Below are positions 46,570 to 58,235 of a stretch of 64,000 bases of DNA, piece after piece (positions within the stretch are counted from its first letter, which is position 1; each line of letters opens with the position of its first letter). The notes beneath the pieces are model-generated. The model saw only the letters and a program-made list of their open reading frames with translations. It made no database searches and was not told where the DNA came from. The position numbers and the translations under genes were made by a program. Source of the stretch: Sinohyriopsis cumingii (taxonomy: Eukaryota > Mollusca > Bivalvia > Unionida > Unionidae); assembly GCA_028554795.2 (NCBI GenBank), contig CM068831.1, forward strand, positions 65,314,982 through 65,378,981, written 5' to 3'.

Positions 46570-47215
46570 ACAGATTGTTGCATGTTCTAATCATTAACAG
46601 ATTGGTGCATGTTCTAACTATTAACAGACTGGTGCATGTTCTAACTATTAACATATTGGTGCATGTTCTAAACATGGACAGATTGGTGCATGTTCTAACT
46701 ATTTACAGATTGGTGCATGTTCTAACTATTTACAGACTGGTGCATGTTCTAATCATTAACAGATTGGTGCATGTTCTAACTATTAACAGACTGATACATG
46801 TTCTAACTATTAACATATTGGTGCATGTTCTAAACATGGACAGATTGGTGCATGTTCTAACTATTTACAGATTGGTGCATGTTCTAACTATTTACAGACT
46901 GGTGCATGTTCTAATCATTAACAGATTGGTGCATGTTCTAACTATTTACAGATTGGTGCATGTTCTAATCATTAACAGATTGGTGCATGTTCTAACTATC
47001 AACAGATTGGTGCATGTTCTAACTATTAACAGATTGGTGCATGTTCTAATCATTAACAGATTGGTGCATGTTCCAATCATTAATGTATTGTTGCATGTTC
47101 TAACTATTAACAGATAGTTGCATGTTCTAACCATTAACAGATTGGTGCATTCTCTAATCATTAACAGATTGTTTCATGACCTAACTAACCATTAACAGAT
47201 TGGTGCATTCTCTAA
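46570..47215. repeat. Minisatellite, 27 bp x about 23, with higher-order structure
   Basis: The unit contains gattggtgcatgttctaact and attaaca. Variants show a six-unit (162-bp) higher-order block repeated twice near the left side (units two to seven equal units eight to thirteen, apart from one residue). 27 is a multiple of three, hence the 180-codon plus-strand frame (LVHVLTINR repeats). It is not supported as a gene. Confidence 0.93.
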
Positions 47216-48461
47216 TAAAAAACAATTAAACTTCTTAAAATAAGCTTCTTTTATAAAACTAAATGAATATGCCTGTATGAATAAGTGATTAGCAATTAAC
47301 TGGTTTTTCATCTCACCCCCACTGATAATACTGCAGAGAGTAATTTGTTTCAACAAAATTCTAATCCATACTTTTATATATGCTGGTGTACATGTTTCAT
47401 ATCATCATCTCCCCATCAATTATTTATCTACAGTATATAAAGATCAGGCTGCAACTGTAAATAATATTACAATTTAACCTGTCTTAGAAAGAAAACTCCA
47501 CATACAAGACATCTGTATATAAATGAACCACCTTACTCAAGTTAACTTGCATATTTCACACATCTGTCCACAAGGATAGAACTATTTAGTTCTCAGTGTC
47601 TATTGTCAATAGTTTCACTTTTTTATTTATTCACTTGAAGTTCTGAGCAAATGAAAGTTTGCTTTGGTGTTTGATGGCACATCACCACAGGTTCTATCAT
47701 GTCAAAGCAAATGAATAAAGTATCTTGCCCAGAAACACACAATGGCAGCTGACATGACTTGGTCTGGTTAAGAGTTAGACCAAAACACCTCTGGTCTGTC
47801 TAGAGTCTGGCACACCAATGTGTCTCAGTCTTCAACCAGCCAAAATGACTAACAGTGCATTAGTGCCCCCCCCCAGCAAGTTTTCGTTTTGACTACATAA
47901 CCAATTTTTCTAAAATTTTTTTATTGCCTTGGAAATATTCAGATGGTTTTAATACTAGAAATGTCCCCAGTCCCCAGATGCATCGAAGCATATGGATAAT
48001 TTTGTCTAATGTACACAAATCAATATTTTGAGAGATTTATCAAAATGAACTTTGATCCTGTGTTTCTTATCATTACTATAAACACCACTTTATCAGCGTT
48101 TGACGTCTTGATGAGAATTATCATTGTTTTCACCTCATCTAAATCCTCATTCACATAAACAATGATATTTAGTGTGTCAAGTTTACCCTAACATTGAAAC
48201 TTCCACACCTGTGAAACTTGAAAGTCAACTGCATTGGTAAAATACCATTCCTATGCCATGGCTAACTTAATAGGACATGTAATAAGAAAATTTTACTTTA
48301 ACATAACTGCAATTTATGCAGCAAAATTGTTGCAAAATGAGTGTCCACATTATTTTTTAATTTTTCTCTCCCCATCAACCCAGTTATCTTAACCTCACAG
48401 AGGGGTGAGGGGGATGCACTTAAGTCCAATGCTTTGGTGCATATCTACAGAATATCTAAAC
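47216..48461. other. AT-rich stretch, nothing recognised
   Basis: No repeat or coding signal that I can support, apart from a short C run near 47867. Confidence 0.45.
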
Positions 48462-48482
48462 ACACACACACACACAGATACA

Positions 48483-48522
<40 letters not shown>
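48462..48522. repeat. (CA)n microsatellite
   Basis: CA dinucleotides with one interruption (gatacagacac). Confidence 0.93.
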
Positions 48523-48648
48523 AGTGGGCAAAAACCAAATAACTTTGGCTCTGTGGGTTTAAGTTTTAATAAAGTTTTCTGTTCAACTTAAGCAGCTCTT
48601 GAGGACTGCTGTTGTCTTGCATTTTGTTCACCATTACCTATAATTAAG

Positions 48649-48898
48649 GTTGGGTTGGGTTGTTGTAGGGTTTAATGCCATTTTTCAGCACACGATAGGC
48701 TATACATGGTGGCCAGTATTAATGGTGGAGGAAGAACCCAGGAAAGCCCCAGAAAGAACCACCTACCCACAAGAAGCTACTGGCAAGCTTTCTCACATAC
48801 CCACGCTGGCCGAATTTGAGACTCGAACCCATGCAGACAGAGGTGAGATGGCAATGATCCGTAACGGAGAGCGCTTTAGACCACTCGGCCACTCCCTC
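48649..48898 (-). mobile_element. SINE family B copy with perfect 13-bp target duplication
   Basis: Full body and tRNA-like head (minus-strand A-box TGGCCGAGTGGTC, B-box GGTTCGAGTCT). The direct repeat ACCTATAATTAAG lies at 48636-48648 and 48899-48911. The tail is a short (GGGTT)n-like run instead of the usual TTG repeat. The 48912-49985 stretch after it shows nothing. Confidence 0.9.
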
Positions 48899-49989
48899 AC
48901 CTATAATTAAGACTTTACAGCTTAATTAATGCAATCAAAATGAAGGATGTCCTGATAGAAGAAATAATAATCAGTAGTATTTTAGTACAAGAATACCATC
49001 ACTCACTCTTTGAACACCCAAAGTGTAACACAGCAGTTATAAAATAGTAGCTAATTAAATTAAATACTGTTTTAACATGAGGAAATTTTTCAAAAATATA
49101 CATTCTTACTAAACTTGCTAAAATTGTATACTTGGCAATAGCTGGTCATTTACAGATCAGTTTTATACTTGGTGCTGACTAAGAAAAGTAAGTCAAAAGT
49201 ACTTTTGAGGTAGCAGAAAATGTAAACCAACACAGGTGATTCCTAAATCATGCATGACAGAAGCAAGAAAAGACAGGTGTGTGCATATATGGTACACGTG
49301 TGGAAGTGTGAAGCATTTAATGGGATATGACACCAGAAATGGTAGATAAGATTACATCACTAATGCAGGAACTAGTAGCAACCTAGACACCTATTTATCA
49401 TCCCACACCTGGTTATTGTGTATAGTCTCCAATTTGATACTACACTTTTAACCCCTGCAATATAGCTTGGTGTGGTTTACACAAATCATCCCCAATTTAA
49501 GCATTATTAAAGTTTGACAATTTACATAAATTCAGTGTCTTTGCCATCTATAAAATGCTATCCTTTGTTCATTTATAATACACATATTAAAAGTTCATAG
49601 ATTAATATAAATATTAACAAGAAATTTTAGCATGATGCAACAACTGTACCCAGGTGGATATTTATGGACATGCAGTGTGAAGATGAATCTCGATTAAATT
49701 ACAGAAAAAAGTATATAAAGTGCAAACTATAGCCTTTGGGATGCATTTGTATATACCACACCAGTCTCAAATGTTAAAAGATATATTTAACTTTAAGTCT
49801 GTATGATGACCTCATGCAAAAAACCTACCTGTCATGGTATCATGTTATACAAGAGAAAGTTACCTCATGCAAAACACCTGTACAACAATTATACAAAAAT
49901 GAGCCAAACCAAATTAACAACAATGGTTGCTCTATTGAGCAAGATTACCTGATATTCACAGATAATGTTTAACTACTTTGGATGCTTGA

Positions 49990-50481
49990 AAAATCTGCAT
50001 TACTAGTACCCAGATACAGGTTATTAAGATATAACTATTACTAAGATACAGGTTATTCACATATAACTAGTAATCAGATACAGTTTATTAACACATACAT
50101 AGTCCCCAGATGATACAGATTATTAACACATAACTAGTAACTAGATACATAGTACCCAAATACAGATTATTAACACATAACTGGTACCCAGATACAAGTT
50201 ATTAACACATAACTAGTATCCAGGTACAAGTTATTAACAAATGATAAATAGTACCCAGATGATACAGATTATTAACACATAACTAGTAACTAGATACATG
50301 TTATTAACACATAACTAGTACTCAGATACAGTCTATTAACACATACATAGTCCTCAGATACAAGTTATTAACACATAACTAGTATTCAGATACAGGTTAT
50401 TAACATAATAGCTAGTACATGTACTCAGATACAGGTTATTAACACACAATTAGGACCTAGATACAGGTAAATAGTACTAAG

Positions 50482-50524
<43 letters not shown>

Positions 50525-50660
50525 TTTTATCAAGGTGACAAAGTCTTTATTTTAAGAGGGTGATATGATTAGTACCAAATCTTATCTCCCTTGTGGATAC
50601 AGGTTATTAATATATAATTAGTACCCATGCATAATTAATTAACATATAACTAGGACTATA
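49990..50660. repeat. Diverged minisatellite, about 32 bp, interrupted by (AAT)n
   Basis: The unit contains ttattaacacataactagta and cccagataca; about 14 copies run to about 50475. An (AAT)n tract at about 50482-50523 and some 60 bp of other sequence follow, then two more units to 50660. Confidence 0.85.
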
Positions 50661-51066
50661 TACATGTTATCAAGACTTAAAGTGCATATGCCAGTAATGT
50701 ACCAGAATTCTTTTTTTTTCTTTCTTGGCTGTTACATGCTAAGGTAAGATTTCAAGAATATTGGATATTCACATTTAAAACAATGAAAATTTATGCTTGA
50801 TAAGAAACAACCTGTTTTTTTAATACTTGTTAAGACATGAAAGAGAAATAATGCATTATATTGATTTATTACTGGGAGAAGATGCAACAGACACAACATG
50901 AATCAAATTCTAAACAGCTGTTGGGGAAAATAAGGGTGGGTCCAAACACCAGGAAAATGTTATGATTTCACTGAATTGCTTAAATCAGTACAACTTCTGT
51001 GATATAAGTATTTTGTTTGTGCTCAGCTGGATATAATGTTATATGTCTTAGCAGAAATATACTGTC

Positions 51067-51069
<3 letters not shown>

Positions 51070-51122
<53 letters not shown>
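51070..51122. repeat. (GA)n microsatellite
   Basis: GA dinucleotides, ending in a short TG run that belongs to the adjacent SINE tail. The continuing GA run after the SINE (about 51377-51391) suggests the SINE inserted into the tract. Confidence 0.9.
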
Positions 51123-51376
51123 TGTGTGTGATTTGGATTTATAACCTAGCTTTTAAAAAAATTTCCGTCATATCCCTACAATGTCTGCAGTGTAACTGTT
51201 TATAGTGATGTCTAGCACTGGGGTACTAGTCATAGCACTAACCTCTTAATGCTGAGTGACAAGCTAGGCAGCTCCTAGTACCACTTTTATCAGTCTTTAG
51301 TATGACTCAACTGGGGGTTTGAACCAGTGACCTACTGCAATTGAGGCAGATGCTTCAACCACTAGACCATCAGAGC
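51123..51376 (-). mobile_element. SINE family A copy, internally deleted, inside a GA tract
   Basis: Head (ctgctctgatggtctagtgg) and 3' end (taaatccaaatcacacaca) are present. The central block with the second agcatgatg element is missing (about 75 bp). GA repeats flank both sides. Confidence 0.8.
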
Positions 51377-51402
51377 AGTGAGAGAGAGAGAAGCTGGGGT
51401 GA

Positions 51403-51465
51403 GGTATGTATGTATGTATGTATGTATGTATGTATGTATGTATGTATGTATGTATGATTGTATGT
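51403..51465. repeat. (TATG)n microsatellite
   Basis: About 15 TATG units. The minus-strand frame with repeated THIH is an artefact. Confidence 0.93.
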
Positions 51466-53008
51466 AGTAGTATTAGTTTTAATGGTATTGCAGCAAAAAC
51501 ATGGCTATAGCACACTTAAAATAAAGAATTTTGACAAATTTGCACACAAAAATTGGAAGATAAATTCTTCCAGATAAATGCAAAAAAGTTAAGTACAACT
51601 CGATAACTATAAAACATAAAGAAGTAAAAACAATTCTTTAAAATGTTTATAAAATAACAGACAATGATAACACAGGTACAATTCTTTAAAAAAGGCAGGA
51701 GGAGGGGGCAGTGTGGGAAGAGAATTAGAAAGCAAGCAGCATTTCACGATTTTTTCTTACACAGTAAATGATGTCAAGTTCAATTAAATTATAATTATTA
51801 CAAATATAATTCTGATTTACCAATCTAAAACTCTAGTTTGCACTATCTGAATAACACATGTCAAACAGCATACGATTAATTCATTATGCATATGCAACTG
51901 AATTAATAGAAAATAAGAATGTCAACCAGCTCCTGGCTTTGACACACTTAATAATTTATGACCATGTATGTTGATTTAACTTACATTGAAAATTAGCCTT
52001 TCTCAAATTTAGTCAACCATTATGACCTATATAAAGAGTTAACTGAACTCCTGATGACTATTCTCTCTCTCTCTCTCTCTCTCTCTCAGCTTTGTTTAAA
52101 GTGATGATTTAAAACAACAATTCAGCATAAGCTCTAATAAGCTTCTTAGCAACATTGCATAAAACAACAGAATCAAGTACGATTTCTTATACTTACAAAC
52201 ACAGCATTGTACATAATAGATACAATTGGACAAAACACACAGCGCATAACCTAAAACATGAACAAGCAAAGCATTTTAAAAGGCTGTGATTAAAATTGAA
52301 TTTAATATCTGGATAAGTTAAAGCCACCATTTACAATAATTTATACCAAAAACAAATAATTTTGAAAAAACTGAAATTAACATTAAATGCAGAAGCACCA
52401 AACTAGGAGAGAAAAAAACAAGACGAGATGCAGCAGACACCTTACTTAAAAAGCAAGGAGACAACAGTAGGGCAATTACACAAGACCAGGACAGAAAATG
52501 AAAAATATTAACACATACAATTTAACTGTTTTCTTCATGGTGGAGGTGGCCGGATATTATCTGCAGATATTACATTTACGCTCCCCCACCCTCTCTCTCT
52601 CTCTCTCACACACATAAAAAAAAAACACACAAGTATTCAACAAACCTATTTTTTCCAATATTAAGACAAAAAATTAAGTGAGCCATAATTAACTGACAGT
52701 TAAAGACTGGAAAATTTATATATGTTATCCGGGGTTTTGTGATGGTTAATTTTTTTTCAGTAGATGAATACATATATATTTGTAGCAGACCAAGACATTT
52801 TCTGGTATCATCAACTGTCCAAAATTAAAACAATGAATTATTAATGAAAAGAGAAGTTAGCCTTTTCTGCTGATAATTATAAAATCCAAAAGCCAGTTGA
52901 CCCCTATCCAAAATGGTAAAGTTTGGAACTCTGTTATCAGCAAGATCATTTTTTTCTCAGAATTTGTGCATTTCACAGCTTATATCTTTCAATAATATTA
53001 CAATTAAA
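51466..53008. other. AT-rich stretch with CT runs; a possible mini-exon
   Basis: CT runs lie at about 52062-52087 and 52590-52607. On the minus strand 52250-52197 is framed by a good pyrimidine tract plus TTTTAG and a GTAAGT donor; it is discussed as a weak finding. Nothing else is seen. Confidence 0.4.
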
Positions 53009-53250
53009 AATGAATACTGAATGACAGAGTATGAAGTTAAGTTTAAATGAATGCTGAATCACACTGCATGGGGTTAAATAAAATCAAGACTGAATCACAC
53101 AGCAGGGAGTTAAATGTTAAATAAAATGAATACTGAATCACACAGCAGGGAGTTAAAGAAGAACTGAACACTGATTTAAACAGCATGGAGTTAAAAGAAA
53201 ATGAAAATATGAACACTAAATCAAACAGTATGGAGTTAAATCACACTGAT
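53009..53250. repeat. Diverged minisatellite, about 38-41 bp x 6
   Basis: Units contain aatgaatactgaatcacaca and gcagggagttaaa with variable spacing. Confidence 0.8.
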
Positions 53251-53448
53251 ACAGAGATTCTTTTTTTATATATAAAACAAAATAAAGAAAAATTGCAAAA
53301 GCAAAAAAGGCATACAAAATATTTAATCTTTTGAAAGAGCCATTCTGCAATTGGTTTTTCTCCCCCCCCCCCACCGGCCATTATTTTCTTCAAAACAAAC
53401 ATTGGATTAATGTCAGAAATAAACATTGGCTAAGCTCAAAGGTTCGTT

Positions 53449-53771
53449 GGCTGCTCCAATGGCCTAGTGGTAAGAGCGTCCACCTCGGATGTGGGAGGTT
53501 GTGGGTTCGATCCCCAGCCGAGTCATATCAAAGGCTTAGAAAAATGGTACCAGCAGCTGCCTCGCTTGGTGCTCAGCATTAACAGGTTAGTGCTAGGACT
53601 GGTCGGCCTAGTGACAGGGTAATGTGACTGGGTGGGACATCATGATACATGTCTGCAACATGATGCCCCAGTGCTAGACACCACTATAAACTGCCACATT
53701 GCAGTCATTGTAGTGATATGACTGAATTTTTTTAAAGCTATGTTAAAAATCCAAATCACACACACACACAC
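53449..53771 (+). mobile_element. SINE family A, full-length reference copy
   Basis: The tRNA-like head has a good A-box (TGGCCTAGTGGTAAGAGCG) and B-box (GGTTCGATCCC), both typical of a polymerase III promoter. The body holds tgcctcgcttggtgctcagc and ggtcggcctagtgacagggt, then gatatgactgaattttttt and a terminal (CA)n. I see no clear target duplication. It is the best-preserved head in the window, so it may be comparatively young. Confidence 0.9.
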
Positions 53772-53864
53772 TCTTTTTCCCCATGATAATGTAGGAAATG
53801 TTTAAGAAATTTTAGCAGGAGTTTAAAATTGTTTTGTTTTTTGTCACACTGAGTAAAGATTGTC

Positions 53865-53868
<4 letters not shown>

Positions 53869-53900
<32 letters not shown>
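53869..53900. repeat. (ATT)n microsatellite
   Basis: About 10 ATT units. Confidence 0.92.
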
Positions 53901-53901
<1 letters not shown>

Positions 53902-56900
53902 CTAAAATATGGTTCATATTGCAAAAGTCTACTTCCATAATCACAGGTGAATTAGAAGACCACACATGTCCAGTGCACTTATTGATTAAAATACAAAAAA
54001 GTTCATTTTGTCATGGATATTATTAAACCAATGTATAATGAGTACAACAGCTAATATATCTATGTAATATATCTATGTACATATAGCAAATAAAGCTGTG
54101 ACATATCAAACGGCTACATAAGGATGTACTGGATATCAATCTTCTGGCTATAAAAAATTGTGACCTTAAGTGAGCCTTAAGACATGCCTTTACAACACCT
54201 ACAAAGTGATTTTCTAAAATGGCTGCAAGTCAATCAATTTGTGATAAAATCTTAATTTTAACCACCTGTATATGTCCAAGGGTAGATTATACCAATTCAC
54301 CTGCCCAGAACTACATAAAGTTGCTTAACTTACCTTGATCTGGTAGGGATCTTAATTAATTCCTCTGGCTGCCTCTGTAAATCCAGTATATATTACAATC
54401 CAGTAATATGTAATTATAATTAGTTCACATGTGCAATTAATGTCCATTTCTTTTTCCAATATCAGTAAACAACATCCATTTCAGATTGTAAATGATTTCT
54501 TATTTTGTAAACAAAAATGAATTCATGCCAAAAACAATATATCTATAGAAAGACACCAGACTTGGTGACCAGCTGAATCAGTACAGTTAGATAAATTTCC
54601 AACTCTGTATTTGATACACAATGATAGCCTATTAAATTGCTATCTGTCCATTGTTTTTATATCCACAGACAAATTCTTTCTGCTGGGTAAAATCTCTTGT
54701 GATAAGCACCTTCAATTGACTCAGACACACATTAATCCATATTTAGCAAGTACACCATTAAAATTTATCCGTAAATCCACTAATATGTTCACCTAGTTGG
54801 GAGTCAGCAAACAGCCTTCATAATGTAAGCAAATATAGTCCTACCTTTACCTGTGATATTCTCTGAGCTGTTTACTCTCCTATCTTAGCAGCCCTGCAAA
54901 TGGTTGAGAGTTGTGTGGATAACATGACAGCCATCAATAATCCTAAGCTCCGCCTATCTGCCAATAACAGATCAACAGTGAGCCCACACAGTGTCTAGGC
55001 ATAACACAAGGGTGGTGTTCTTCTTCCAGTTTGAAATTTAGCTGTACAACTTCTGACCGTTAGGGCCCTGGAAAATTTTCATACATTTTTTAGGTATGAA
55101 CTATGTTAGTGAATACTCATGTTGTATCATTCATGTTTTAGAAGCCAGTATTAAATGTGATTACTTACATGCACAGAACTTTTTGTGTTCACTAAGCTGA
55201 CAATAAGCCTTTTTTAAAATTATGAACAGATATTTTTCCTTCACATAAAAACAGATGACAGCTTTGATGGGTTATTTTTATTTTATACTGAGAAAAAAAA
55301 TATTGGTGTAAACAAATTATGTTGGCAGTGGCAGATGAACTTGCAAATCAACCTGCCCAAACAACAAGCCCACACTAATATTTGTAAGTACAAATTCAGT
55401 AACTTATTTATTCTATACTTTAATTAAAATAAAAAACATGTAGAGCTATTTTTTAAAACTTTCATTTAAATGTAAACCAAAATGTATCTTAAAATTTCAT
55501 TTCCATATTTATGTGGATGAATTAAAAAGACCCCACAAATCATAATTTGTAACGAATAAATCCCATCCAAACCTATTCGCTTCACAGAACATTAACAAAT
55601 GTTCACAAAATTATCACATCATGCTTCCTGTTTTAATGAGTTGAAAATACTTGACCCTCTACTGTTTTGTCAATGATGCATTTAAATTCTGTGAGGAATA
55701 ATGCATTAATGTGTTCTTTCTGCACGTATGTTCATGTAGTCACTAGTGGATTGATAGCTGTAAAATAGTGTTTAATATAAAGTCAACAATATGGTACGAA
55801 ATTGCCATCTCTGTTCTTTTCAAGTAGCAGATCTTCCCATTTTGGTGACATAGTTTTCCTGCATGCATCACTTAACTCGACATACTGAGATGGTTACTAA
55901 CTACATTCTGATCCATTGATCTTAAGGACAGTTATACCACTGATTAGGACTGCACCAAAAATTTCTTGTAAGAACCAAAAAATATCAATTCTGGTTACCT
56001 GCCACCATCACCAACAGATGTCATGTTTTTGTTTTCTCATCCCATGATTAGCAATAGTATGTGTAAAAGATTGACTACAATATGACTTTGTCTATGTACA
56101 GCTAAAACAAAGCAGTGTAAATTGAACAGGATTTATTTTAAAGGGTATAATAACCTCTTTCACCAATGAACTGTTTTGAATTAAATTTTTCACACTAACA
56201 TAATCATGTCCTCAGAGAATTATGCTAATGAACTGTGTAACATACGATAATTTATTTGACTGCTCGTCGTGATATTGGTGAACTCATTTTCTTTGAATAA
56301 ATTAGTGCATCATTTGGTGCCTCATTTTTCCAACCTTAGACACATGACCAAAACAAATCACACACACACACACACACACACGTTACTATATTTCATTCAT
56401 TTTGAATTTTTAAATTTAACAATCATATACAAAATAAAAAATTTAAATATTAGACATGGCAAAAAAGTTCACAAACACAAACATGTATGTGTGTGTGTCT
56501 CTTATATCATGAAACAGTTATATGTTTTGCTTCTCTTGCTGTAATTTATACTGCCAATATCACCACCACCATAACAAAGACCATGAGGGATATTTTTAGC
56601 TATACAATTGTAATTTATATTTGTTATTTTCAAGATATCAAACTGAATTTTTAATGGTAGCCACAATGCTAAAAAGGAAAAACAACCTCATTACTCACTT
56701 TCAAAATGTGCACCAATTCAATGATTGTCAATAATAATTTACAAGAAGTTTAAATCACATTTTCCACAAGATTTACATCATACACAGTTCATAAAATACT
56801 TTCAAAATTCATTTCTCTATCAGAAGTAATGATCTGCCTTTTGAAATTGAATTAAAATTCTATAAAAATTGCACAATGGCATACAAAACAGATGGCTTGA

Positions 56901-57156
56901 AAAAACAAGGATGATGTTCTGAAAGTTGTGGGGTGATGTGTTCTTAAGCTGTCAATCAAACTACTTATTGTTCTCCTTCAAAGAAAACAACTTTTTCATT
57001 CATCAAGGACAATCCTCCCTCTTTCTCCCTTTATCTCTCAACAAGGATGGAAGGCATGCATGCCTTCAGTTGCTTCTCTGACATCATTTCTGATGTCTGA
57101 TGTGACCAACTAACTAGCAGAATTTTACATAACAATGGACAGATCAATATTTGCAG

Positions 57157-57187
<31 letters not shown>

Positions 57188-57579
57188 TTGGAAAAAAGGA
57201 TGGGTCTCAAAGTTGTTACCCTGGTCTTAAAGCCATAACTTCAAAAGCATCTTTTGATGCAAACTTGTGCTAAAATACTGTCAAATTGTGCAAGTTCTTC
57301 AAATGCTATTTCTATTTAGGTCCAAAATATTGGTAATCAGAGAAAACCACATTCCATGCCTACCTGATTCAACAGACCACACTGCCACAAGAATATCCAG
57401 AAATGGAACATACTCCAAACTTGTTAACTCTGTATCTTGAAACATTTTAATCAAAGTTTTTAAATAATTAGGTGGGGGGGGGGTAGCAATGACATTATGA
57501 TGTACAAGAGGACTTTAGGATTTATCTTTTCCCATAAGGCTCAGAGTCAAAGTAAGGTCATGCCAAAACAATTTAAAAA
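53901..57579. other. AT-rich stretch of about 3.7 kb, no gene recognised
   Basis: It contains a CA run (about 56359-56382), a GA run (about 57163-57187) and a G run (about 57472-57482). A locally GC-richer part at about 54850-54975 with a CCAAT word and minus-strand donor-like sites is described as a weak finding. Confidence 0.4.
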
Positions 57580-57640
57580 ATGATCATTAGTAATTTACCA
57601 TGCTCTGAGCATAAATATCTTAAGATTTCAAAATATTTGG

Positions 57641-57957
57641 TTTGTGATTAGGGCTTTTTAAAAACAAAGCTTTAACGATTTTTCAATCATATTGCTACGA
57701 TTCTGCAGTGTGGCAGTTTATACCGATGTCTTCACTGGAGCATCATGTCGCAGACATGTAGCATGATGTCCCACCCAGTCACATTATCCTGACACCAGGC
57801 CGACCAGTCCTAACACTAAAATCTTAATGCTGAGCGCCTAGCGAGGCAGTTGTTAGTACCATTTTTGTAAGTCTTTGGTATGAGTCTGCCAGGGTTCAAA
57901 CCCATGACTTCCCGCTTCCGAGATGGATGCTCTAACTATTAGGCCACTGGAGCAGCC
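57641..57957 (-). mobile_element. SINE family A copy with 13-bp target duplication
   Basis: Head (ggctgctccagtggcctaat), body and 3' end are present, with a decayed CA tail. The direct repeat is TCAAAATATTTGG (57628-57640) and TCAAAATGTTTGG (57958-57970), one mismatch. Confidence 0.85.
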
Positions 57958-57996
57958 TCAAAATGTTTGGAAATATCACACTGCTTTCATCAGTGA

Positions 57997-58143
57997 CTAA
58001 TGTTGATCATCTGATCCAAGGAGACTGGTGTAGATGGGTAGTAATTCAAGCCCCTCCTTCCTGTTTAGTGTTGGCCTCCTCTGTTGTATTTCGATTGCCT
58101 CCTTCACTTGAATCTTCTCTCTATAGATTGTCCTCTGATGTGA
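57997..58143 (-). pseudogene. Penelope-like element, C-terminal remnant
   Basis: A minus-strand frame of 48 codons, opened by an upstream TGA and closed by TAG, reads IYREKIQVKEAIEIQQRR then PTLNRKEGLELLPIYTSLL. The spacing KEAI-I-(5)-LNR-(1)-GLEL-P-IY-LL is that of the end of Penelope-like element proteins, downstream of the reverse transcriptase, in or next to the GIY-YIG nuclease. No polymerase sequence is present, so only the tail survives. The assignment rests on motif pattern alone. Confidence 0.55.
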
Positions 58144-58235
58144 TCACCTTGGTTTGATTGGAGATGAATTCAAACCTTCAGTTTTTAAATCTAAAGATAT
58201 TTATGCTCTGAGCATGGGAAATTACTAATGATCAT

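Larger units (their letters stand above)
57580..58235 (-). mobile_element. Element framed by about 50-bp inverted repeats
   Basis: The left frame (57580-57629, atgatcattagtaattt.cca then tgctctgagcataaatatct) is the near-perfect reverse complement of the right frame (about 58186-58235). Between them, in minus-strand order, lie a Penelope-like coding remnant and a SINE of family A. Without the SINE the element is about 330 bp. The inverted frame could be the inverted-repeat arrangement that some Penelope-like elements show, or an unrelated DNA element that carries the fragment. Confidence 0.6.

Noticed and set aside
46575..47117. 180-codon frame with LVHVLTINR repeats
   Set aside because: It is the translation of a 27-bp minisatellite; the edges of the frame coincide with the edges of the array.
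53449..53520. tRNA gene
   Set aside because: The A- and B-box segment is the head of a SINE: it is followed by the SINE body in every copy and does not form a complete acceptor stem.
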